This document shows, in pieces, positions 55,453 to 64,000 of a DNA stretch of 64,000 nt. A program made the position numbers and the translations under genes. The DNA is from Aristolochia californica (taxonomy: Eukaryota; Streptophyta; Magnoliopsida; Piperales; Aristolochiaceae): positions 25,207,137-25,271,136 of the forward strand of contig JARWKL010000014.1 of the NCBI GenBank assembly GCA_029961685.1, written 5' to 3'. Numbering within the stretch: the stretch's first letter is position 1; each line of letters opens with the position of its first letter. The notes under the pieces were generated by a model. That model made no database searches, had not been told where the DNA came from, and saw only the letters and a program-made list of their open reading frames with translations.

Positions 55453-57301
55453 TGGTATCAGAGCAGGTTCTGTGAGTTGACTCGGACAACCCACAGAGGT
55501 AATGTGATTCTTTTATGATCTATTATCTCAAGCACTTTAGGTTTCGTATTTATTTATTTAGTTCCTACACCCATTAGTTGTTTTATGTTTTTCACATCTA
55601 TACTGAGATTTTCATATTGCAAATTATATATTGACGGAAATCTATTCGAGTCTACTTTTGAAGGAAAAATGATTTTTTTCCAATCAGAGTTATCTACAAA
55701 GAGAAATTGATATTTGAATCAGTGAAGGTCAGATTGAAAAAAAGGTTCAAGCAGCAGTAGAAAGCTTAAATTTCTGAGGTATTGTATGCTATCAAGAACA
55801 AGAATTTATATGGAGAAATATATATCAAAATTAATACATGTAATTCTATTTTCTTACATATTCAACCAATTCTTGATCTGAGTTATCTACAAAGAGAAAT
55901 CGATATTTGAAACAGCAAAGGTCAGATTGCAAAAGAGGTTCGAGTAGCAGCAGAAATCTTCAACTTTCGATGTATTTTACGCTATAAAGAATGAGACTTT
56001 ATATGGAGAATTATTTATCAAAAGAAATATTTGTAAGTCTATTTTATTACCTATTTAACCAATTCTTGATCTTAATTTTTTATAAGGAGATATTGATCTT
56101 GGAAGAGTTAATGGTCATGCAGGCAAAAGGAGAAAATAGTATATAGTTCGGCCAGATTACAGTGACCGAAATCTATCAGATTATTTTTCTCAAAAGAAGA
56201 ATATTTTATGATGAGAAGTTATACTTGATGAAAGGTATGTAAGTCTAATTTTGGAAGGAGACAATCTCATGTCAATCTGATCTATATTTAAAGATATATT
56301 CGCATTGGAAGAATCAAAGGTCATGTTGGTATTCTGTTGCATTGAAAAATCCAAATTTAAGTTGATTATTTTGCGTCAATTTTTGAGTTGCTATATTAGG
56401 AAAATATCTCACTTCTCCTTGATTTGAGGGCTTATTACTACATCTATGTTATTTGGGCTTATTACTGCATCTATGATATTTGGTTCAAGTTGGGATCGGT
56501 GCCATTACCTCCCAGCTTGAAGGGGAGAAGTAAAAGATGTACATGAAAGAGGTATTTTATATGTTGTGGATAAGTTTTATGTGATCAAAATATTCAAGAA
56601 AGTGGGAACAGAAAAGATGAAACTTTTGCATCTAAGAACAAATTTTTGCATCAGATTATTTCATGGGTCCTTTTACAAGGTTTATTATTTTGGTTCGTGT
56701 TATATGTGTTGGAATATGGTCGTCTTATATGGGCCCAAACCCATTTCAGCTGCAGCTATTATGTCTCTTTGGATGAGACATTATTATTAAAGAAGAGGTG
56801 GCCTCAATATCTATGTTACATCACCGTGACGGAGGAGCTTATTTACTACATCTACTACCCATGAGAGTCGGTGTCTGGGTTGGGACACCGTGATGAACGA
56901 GCTTATTACTAATTTATGTTACATCACCATGATGGAAGAGTTTATTACTATATTTATGTCTGAATTGGCATTTATTACTCTTACCACTTGAGAGGAGTCG
57001 TTGTTCTGTGGAGGGACACAGTGATGGAGGAGTTTTATTAAACTTTTGAATATTGCGTATAGATCCACTACCTACAGAAGATAAGAGTGTGCCCTACATG
57101 AATATGGAGCAATGTCATACGGCTTGGAGTGATTTTACTTTCACTTATCTTATGCCAGTTGGGCCTCATGGAAAAACCACCAGCATGAAGGGGAGTGTTG
57201 GAAGATATGGAGGACTACTATTTTATACAAAATGATCCTATACATCATTTGCGGCAAGTTGGGAGTTCATGATGTTCTCTCACCCCCAGTTTGAGGGGGA
57301 G

Positions 57302-57841
57302 TGTTGGAAGAACCCACATATCTAAGAGTATTGTAAGATGGGCCACATGACCAAGGAAAACCCACATATCTAAAAGTATTGTAAGATGGGCCACACGACC
57401 AAGGAATACCCACATAACTAAGAGTATTGTAAGATGGGCCCAAGAACATAAGAAGTAGGACCCACCATGATTACCATGAGTTGGCATCCTTATCATATAA
57501 GTTGCAAGATCAAGAAGGATTCACAAAGATAACCACAAGTTGGTTGGAAGATCAAGAAGGACTCACAAAGATTACCACGAGTTGGCATCCTTATCTTATG
57601 ATCATGTCCTAATAGAAGAGTTTTCGTTTAAGTTATGTTGTCTTCTATTATATTGAGTTATTTAATTATGCTAGGACTTATCTTTAAGAGTTAGAGTTTG
57701 GGTGTAATTGGGACAAAGGTAATTTTATTGTAATTGGACTCTACTGCCTTCCTCTATTATAAATAGAGGTTCATGTACTCTGATTATAATAAGTCAATGA
57801 ATAAGTCAATGAAGTTTTTTCCTTTTTCCATAAATTCAACA
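57302..57841 (+). repeat. 3' LTR of element A copy 2
   Basis: Contains three 48-bp units at about 57310-57440. Ends AATTCAACA and abuts ctaacgagagcaat, as LTR c does in copy 1. Confidence 0.85.
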
Positions 57842-58314
57842 CTAACGAGAGCAATGATAATAAACACGAAAGAAATGAAAAACTAGCATGAAAAACACAA
57901 CAAGATTTATACAGGTTCACCTCAAGGTGAGACTATGTCTTGTCTTCCACTACTGCAATAATTCATTATGAAGATGAAATAGTTTACAAGAGAAATTACA
58001 CACTTACAGGTGTTTCTCTCTAACTTCTTGGGCTACAACTCGAGATGTTTCTCGAATTAAGATCATTAAAATCCTCATAGTGGCGCGCCCCAATTTAAAG
58101 AGCAATCTAGAGCAATCTCATTACAAGAGTAAAATTTCCAAACTACCCTTAATGAAACAATAGTCAATATATCGTGGATTGGATAAGGCTCCGCCCACAC
58201 ACCCCCGAGAGGAAGGCTTCCCACCCTCCTTCCAACCCCCACGATGACCTTACTGCGAAGGTCGATCCACGACCAACTCAGCGTAAGGCGTTAATTAGGC
58301 TCCACAACTTAACA
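57842..58314 (-). repeat. LTR of the minus-strand copia element B, copy 2
   Basis: Collinear with 40767-41238; polypurine tract at 58315-58329. Confidence 0.7.
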
Positions 58315-58329
58315 ATCTCCCACTTGGAG

Positions 58330-58790
58330 ACTAATCCATCATCAATATCTCCTCTACAATGGCAAAAACTTCTCAATCCTCAGAGAGAAGTCCAATTGAA
58401 GCTGCACACAACTTCAGTTTCTCGATCGTAACAATCTTTGTCAACATATCAGTGAGATTCTAACTCGCTTGAATCTTCTCAAGTGCTAAGACTCCATCTT
58501 CCATAGCCAATCTGATGAAGTGAGAATGCACCTGTAGGTGCTTTGTTCTGGCATGATAAACAAGATTCTTTGCTAAATGAATAGCAATCTGACTGTCACA
58601 ATACAATACATTCTTCCCATGCTTGAGACCTAATTCTTCCCAGAAAGACTACAACCATACCATCTCTTTGTTGGCTTCCGTCATGACGACATATTCTGCC
58701 TCAGTGGTGGAAAAATCAACTATCTTCTGCAACTTAGAGATCCAACTAACTGTTAGACCATTGATATGTGTATATATATATATATAAAGG
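58330..58790 (-). pseudogene. Ty1/copia RNase H end (B, copy 2)
   Basis: The minus strand reads GLTVSWISKLQKIVDFSTTE and AEYVVMTEANKEMVWL, then in other frames AIHLAKNLVYHARTKHLQVH and LEKIQAS, the copia RNase H end. It retains the TTEAEY block lost in copy 1. It is frameshifted and inactive. Confidence 0.75.
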
Positions 58791-60692
58791 TAAACCAACC
58801 AAAGCAACACACAAGAGGTTGGCCCAAAGGGGTATGTGAGAGTCAAATAAAGGATGGAGGAGAAAGGCTGGCAAATAACCAATGGGTAATGGGTAAAGAG
58901 AATGATGAGATGTTGAGGCCACCATGTGCTTTATATTTCTAAGAAATTCAAATTTTGCATTAGATGAACCAATGTCAACAACAGTCAGCAAATAATGAAC
59001 CCAAGGCAAGCAACCAAGGAATTCTTCTTTAGAAATAAAGTCTCAATCAAAGAGACACAATAGTAGTAGCGGAAATGGGTCAATCTCAAATAACATGTAC
59101 CACATGTGTAGTTGTATAACAACGGATAACCAGTAAATAATAGAAGTCCTTAAGGGTAATAAGGATACATGAAATAGTCCGCAGCGAGTCCATTAGTAAA
59201 TAAGGAAGTTGCACCAAATAGTATGTTGGAACTGAGTAATAATCCAGTCAGAGATAAAGAACAGAGTCGCGCGGAGTAAAATAGTAAACCAATATAATCA
59301 AGTTGTGGAAGAAATAGCTATAGAACTCAGGACCTGGACACGTATAACCAAGGCAGAAAATAAGTGGGCCACGTCGGGTTGACCCAGCTTGAGTTCACTC
59401 GACCGAGTTGACTAAGTCAAAATAGAACCTAATGATACTTGGGTCGGTAGGGTCGTTGGGTTAACTCGGGCAGGTCTGGTCCGAGTTGGGCTTGGCACTG
59501 GATTAAATAAGTTTCCTAACTTAGGAAACATGTAATTTGGCAAAGTCATCTTCTTCCCCACAACACCAAATAGAGCATGATAGAACCAAAGATGGTAGAC
59601 GAGTTGTCGCCGAAGCTGGCAAAGGAAAGGCCAACATCTTCGTCCTCCCAAAATGGCAACCCAGCTAGCATTTCCGTCACGAGATAACAACTCATACGAT
59701 AGATAATTCAGCAAGTAAAGACTTCATCTTCCGAAAAACAGAAACCTCTCTGTAATAAACCAATTCAACTCTCAAACAACAACGTCCATAAGAAAGTTTT
59801 CGAGAACTTTCTAAATGAAAAATCAATCCAGCAAAGTTCCCAAAATAAAGTTTCTAACAGATGGTTTCTGAATGAAGTTGCAAAAATACACAACAGTAGT
59901 GAAGGAACTTCCCTTTGTTAATGGAGCAGCAAAAACGACAAGATGACTCAGCGGAGATATTTTTTTGTGAAGATAGTTGCATCGGACCGATTTGATCCAG
60001 TAAGCTCCGTCAATGCATAACAGGCTGGAGGACAGTCCAACTAAAAGATGAACAAGATTCAGTAATCAGCGTTGGATCGGAGGCAACTTTCCAGAGATAT
60101 ACTGGATTGATGAGAATAATGAAGGTACCAACAGAGATATACTGGACGAGGACAGCGCAAAGCATTTAATGAGAATTACTGTTTCTGCTATGTTTAGGAA
60201 CGAACCATAAACAACCATTTCTCTCTTCTTGGCTTCCCTCCTATTTCTGTGGCGGAGCAAAACAATAACAGAAGTGGAAAATAAAATAAAAAATAGAGAT
60301 CGCCAATCACCTTAGTACAACGGACTCATTGGATTTGAGAGTAAATTCCCTTTGGTACGCAAAAATAGTTGTAATCTCAAGGCTGAGCCTGTGCTCGCAC
60401 GCCGGGTGTGGGAGGCCAAAGACACGGAGAACCAGAAAGCTTACCGGCAATAAAATAGCGAGGCAACAGTAAACAAAATAGAGAAGAAGATGATTCTCAG
60501 AATAAAACTCCGTCAATATATATTATGCAATATTAAAAGCTCAGTAAAGAGGTGAAAATGTAAAGCAAACAACAGGTATAGGGATTGAAAAGAGAAAAAA
60601 AAATATAGATACGAACCTAAATTGCTAGAGATAATAAATTAGAAAAAGATCACATTATCTCTGTGGATTGACCGAGTCAACGTGCAGAACCT
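58791..60692 (-). mobile_element. Interior of minus-strand LTR element A', copy 2
   Basis: Collinear with 41711-43669 but without the GA microsatellite. No domains; the frames at 59412-59714 and 58746-59009 mirror those of copy 1. Confidence 0.5.
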
Positions 60693-61019
60693 ACTTTGAT
60701 ACCATGTTGAATTTATGAAAAAGAGAAAAAAATTATTTACTTATTGTAATCATAGTACATGAACCCTTGTTTATAATAGAGGAAAGTATTAGAGTCCAAT
60801 TACAATTAAACTACCCTTGTCCCAATTACACCCAAACTCTAACACTTAAAGATAAGTCATAGCATAATTAAATAACTCAACATAAATAGAAGACTAACAT
60901 AACTAAAACACCTTTAAAATGAAACTCTTCTATGAGACCTCATTCCATAATAATTTTGGCTTTGTAAGACTTCTTATTGTGAGAGTCATACAAGAATCTT
61001 CCATATTTTCTCTTCAACA
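60693..61019 (-). repeat. 5' LTR and primer site of element A', copy 2
   Basis: LTR 60705-61019, 315 bp, the same length as copy 1. Primer site tggtatcaaagt at 60704-60693 (two mismatches). Confidence 0.75.
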
Positions 61020-61563
61020 CCAACCCTTCACATTCCTTCCAAATTTAGACTTGCTTCTTCCATTCCTTGACTTCCCTCTACCGTTGCATTTGTTGGAATT
61101 CCTCTCAAAGTTCCTGCCCCTAGTATCGAGATTTAGGGAAGAATTAGATGTCAACGATTCTCTGGAGTCCTTTCTATGAACTTCCTTCGCAAGAATGATA
61201 TCTTGAATATCATTAAAGATCAACTTCCCATTCCCTACAGAGTTGTTGACTGCATTCCTCACAGGCTCCCAACAATTTGGAAGAAATGCCAATAGAATTA
61301 AATCACTAACCTCATCATCAAAGTAAATTTAAACCGAACTCAATTGATTGACAATCATGCTAAACTCATTCAAATGTGATGCCACTAATGTATTTTTTTG
61401 TCATCTTTAAATTGAAGAGTTTTTTCATAAGATGTATCTTATTACTTGCGGAAGGCTTCTCATACGTGTTGGACAAAATCTTCATCATTCCTGTTGTGGT
61501 TTTCTCCGATGCCACATTGTGAGTGACGTTCTTCAACAGTGTTAACCAAACTAGCCCCAACAC
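61020..61563 (-). pseudogene. Ty1/copia gag (UBN2-like), element C copy 2
   Basis: Blocks LPNCWEPVRNAVNNSVGNGK and LIFNDIQDIILAKEVHRKDS, and upstream NKIHLMKKLFNLKMTKKYIS. It continues into NERNSNKCNGRGKSRNGRSK-type basic sequence. It is broken between 61292 and 61366 and cut by the A' LTR at 61019. Confidence 0.75.
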
Positions 61564-61950
61564 CTGTCTATCAAGGAGATTTTACTCATCATCTTTCATA
61601 CCTTCTGGTTTCACATCCTAAAGTGGTGAGTGCAGCATTTTACTGTACAGATAGTCTTCGATCTACATCCTCTAGAACGCAAAATCCATATTTTTGCTGC
61701 TTCATATGTCAATTTCTCTTTTTAAAAAACTTGATTGAAAAAAATAGTTTTGAGTTATAAAGTAGACTCAGAGATCTTTCAAAAGTATATAATTTTGTAT
61801 ATGCAAATTATGGTTAGAGTGCAAAATTCAATGAAAAATAGGAATTGGAAAAGAAGAAGACTAAAGGGGAAAATGAAAAGCTCTTCTTTTTTTCTTTTAC
61901 CTTTTCTTTTTCTTCATCCATTTCTTCTCCATCTTCTTCTCCTTTTGTAC

Positions 61951-62659
61951 GCTCTGATACCATATTGATTTATAGGGCTTTCACATAAACACATGAGATC
62001 TAAACGGAATGAGAGAAGAAGGAGATGAGAAGAGGTGAAGAGAGACCAACTCTAGCTATTGGGAGAGAGGAAAGAAGAGAGGGGGGTGGGGGAGGGAGGT
62101 GGATGAGAGAAGGGACAAATTCCAAGAGAGGAATCAAGTTCAAGAGGCTAGAGCTTGATGTTCTTCCCTATGCCCATTGGTTGTATTTATAGTTGTAAAG
62201 AGATGTTTACAATGTCAATAATGCCCTTATGGTTACTAATTTTAAGAGAAAAAAGACAAAAAAATAAGTACTAACTTATATAATTACAAAGTCATGTCAC
62301 CTCTTATTGAAAAGTTGTCTTATTTACCATTTTATCACCCTACACAATTGGGTGTCTTTTAACATATAACACTGAGATATCATTCTCATTATGATAAGAA
62401 GCCTACTTGTGAGAGGTCCTTATCTTTTCTAAAAGTGAAAGGAAGATTTGAAAGAAAGAGGTTAAGAGGATTAGAATAAGAGAGAGGGGAAGAAGAGAGG
62501 AGTAAAGTAGAGGAAGAGAGGAAGCGAGAGAGAGAGAGAGAGGTAGAAGGAAAAGAGAGAAGAAGAGAGGTGAAAAAAAAGGAAAGGTGTTAAGCATGAA
62601 TTTGAGAGGGGAAAGAGAAATTTGGAAAAAGTTGGACTAATTTCTTCCTTCAGCCAACA
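61951..62659 (-). repeat. 5' LTR and primer site of copia element C, copy 2
   Basis: LTR 61963-62659 (697 bp) is uninterrupted. Primer site tggtatcagagc at 61962-61951. It shows the pre-insertion state of 44946-51268. GA-rich at 62520-62570. Confidence 0.8.
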
Positions 62660-62989
62660 CTCCAATTTATAACATTATTTAGGAAACTCCTTAATCAACT
62701 AGGATTACATATGTCAAAGAGAGATTCTAGAAAATTGAAAATATTACATCAATCTAGGAATTGAAAGATTACATCAATTAAAAATAAATCTCATCCTGTA
62801 GGATCTTATCTTATCAAGAAGAGGACGCACATTTCCCTTTTTTCCCTCATGTTCCACACCCCTAGGGTATTTTTCATTTATTCCCTTAGGCCCTATGCCC
62901 CTTATTTCTTGAAGGTGGCACTTTCTATTTTGTGGTGGTTTCTCTTTCTACTTTTCTTTTTTCTCTTCTACGTTTCTTCTTCTCATGAT

Positions 62990-63480
62990 TCTTTGGGGGT
63001 AATTTGGGTTTTGCATCTCCCTTTAATATCAACCATGTCCTCAAGGTTGAAAATTAATGAAATGTAGAAGGAATTCATCCTCACGTGTCCAAAGTGGTGC
63101 CTACAAGATTTTCTAGAAAAAAAATCAAATTACCATTTTTACTTAGACTTTTTAAAAATAAATTTCCCCCAAATTACTATTTCCCTCAAGGTTGAGGTAC
63201 TAAGAAAACATTGTAAGTACTTGTCTTCAATCTCCCAAGTTGTATACTTTTTATTAAGCTCATTTTGCTTCCGATGTTGTGTGATGTTGAGTTGGTGCTT
63301 GTTGAACATGGGAACCAGATCTAGGTGCAACCAAGCCTTGTTTAGAGCGACACCATTTTTGTCTTGGACAATGGTGGGTAGTTGTGCCGAATGGGAGGGT
63401 GGGTGATACATATCTAGTGCATGAGGGTGAGTGTTTGTTTGTTGGTATGAGTGGGAGTTTTCTTGTTAGGGCAGGTTAGA
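62990..63480 (-). pseudogene. Ty3/gypsy chromodomain-type polyprotein end (copy 2)
   Basis: QLPTIVQDKNGVALNKAWLH and TTWEIEDKYLQCFLSTSTLR in the frame 63411-63139, then NLEDMVDIKG near 63045. Collinear with 51600-52097. It ends abruptly at the repeat border. Confidence 0.6.
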
Positions 63481-63773
63481 GAAACTATGATATTCTAGCC
63501 TGACGATTTTCACATGGACATATTGTCAAACAAGTGGTCATCACTATAACAAATACATATATCGTAATGCAATCAACAAGGACTATTCCTTTATTTGAGA
63601 AAAAAATAAAAGTGTAAAGCACAACTTACAAAAACAACAGAGCCTAATAAAAAAAGAGAAGAAAAATTTGAGAGAAAGTACAAAGGAACCAGAAACGAAG
63701 TTTTCTATTTGAAAATCAAATTGATAGAGAATGTTGTAGCTCGAGGGCAAAGAAGAGATCAGAAAAATGAAGA
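63481..63773. other. Flank of the large repeat
   Basis: AT-rich. If the exon to the right is real, this would be its 3' UTR. Nothing else is seen. Confidence 0.3.
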
Positions 63774-63930
63774 TCAGTCAGTGATGCTTTCTTGGGGTGG
63801 AAAAACAGGAACAAAAGCAAGGTAATAGATCTTCCGTCCAGACGGCTGCGAAATCGCAAGGACAATACTTGAGAAGAGAGAAGAAGCATCCTTCACTTCA
63901 GGTTCATTTTGGAGGACTCGTGGAAGATGA
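63774..63930 (-). CDS. Possible last exon of an unrecognised host gene
   Basis: The minus strand is open down to a stop at 63774-63776: RVLQNEPEVKDASSLFSSIV, LAISQPSGRKIYYLAFVPVF, PPQESITD. Composition and codon use look coding, unlike the neighbouring retroelements. The upstream border is not certain (a pyrimidine-rich stretch lies at about 63915-63945). The rest of the gene would lie beyond 64000. I recognise no family. Confidence 0.35.
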
Positions 63931-64000
63931 AAGATTTTGTAATTAAAGAAAGCAAATGCAAAGGAATAGACATGGGATGGATGAAGGAGATGAACCTAAA

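Larger units (their letters stand above)
54896..57841 (+). mobile_element. Non-autonomous LTR element A, copy 2
   Basis: LTRs 54896-55452 (557 bp) and 57302-57841 (540 bp), primer site tggtatcagagc at 55453-55464, polypurine tract cagtttgagggggag at 57287-57301. The ~1.85-kb interior has only short frames (56566-56864) without domains. The left flank is again an element interior with a polypurine tract, so the original left part of an array is missing. Confidence 0.8.
53686..63480 (+). repeat. Large direct repeat, copy 2
   Basis: About 9.8 kb in the same orientation as copy 1, with the same nested elements in the same order. Homology starts at tatatacaaaagtcattat and stops after gggcaggttagag (63480), where the sequence becomes unrelated to copy 1. 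Confidence 0.8.

Noticed and set aside
35149..63480. A single giant retroelement with 9.8-kb LTRs
   Set aside because: The repeat ends lack TG/CA, primer site and polypurine tract at the inner borders. The copies themselves contain complete smaller LTRs in both orientations.

Overview
The window is nuclear DNA of a flowering plant. It is AT-rich, its genes are broken by introns, and it carries plant-type LINEs (endonuclease, reverse transcriptase, zf-RVT, RNase H), Ty1/copia and Ty3/gypsy LTR retrotransposons with plant primer-binding sites, and hAT-like non-autonomous transposons. I cannot name the species. No rRNA, tRNA, CRISPR, phage or operon structure was found. All homology calls were made by eye; no alignment or search was run.

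One host gene can be read with confidence: a minus-strand gene from 34052 to 21742 in nine exons with phase-compatible GT-AG introns. It encodes about 560 residues, an N-terminal UspA-like (adenine-nucleotide alpha-hydrolase fold) domain joined to a receptor-like cytoplasmic kinase. Its third intron is 7.4 kb and is swollen by LINE copies. Two much weaker host exon candidates lie at 2200-2701 and 63774-63930, both minus.

Layout. 1-1731: two abutting hAT-like copies. 3022-3156: a very short LINE tail with target duplication. 3252-6222: a complete non-coding LTR element with 5-bp target duplication. 6413-9665: an antisense LINE split by a second hAT-like element (7187-9084, 8-bp duplication). 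10929-15160: an antisense LINE with most of ORF2. 15200-17360: LINE and LTR fragments. 17365-20830: an antisense LINE split by a sense LINE with 14-bp duplication. 20868-21660: a copia end lying just 3' of the kinase gene. 21742-34052: the kinase gene. 35149-63480: a nest of LTR retrotransposons present as two direct copies of about 9.8 kb (35149-52097 and 53686-63480). The first copy also holds an internally deleted Ty3/gypsy element (45086-50701) and an extra LTR-internal unit.

The sequences do not form a pathway. The window is best read as a stratigraphy of insertions around one kinase gene. I found no convincing new defence, regulatory or biosynthetic system. The most informative observations are the large duplication with a datable insertion, the tandem three-LTR array with a variable 48-bp repeat, the nested LINE pairs with readable target duplications, and the kinase gene itself.
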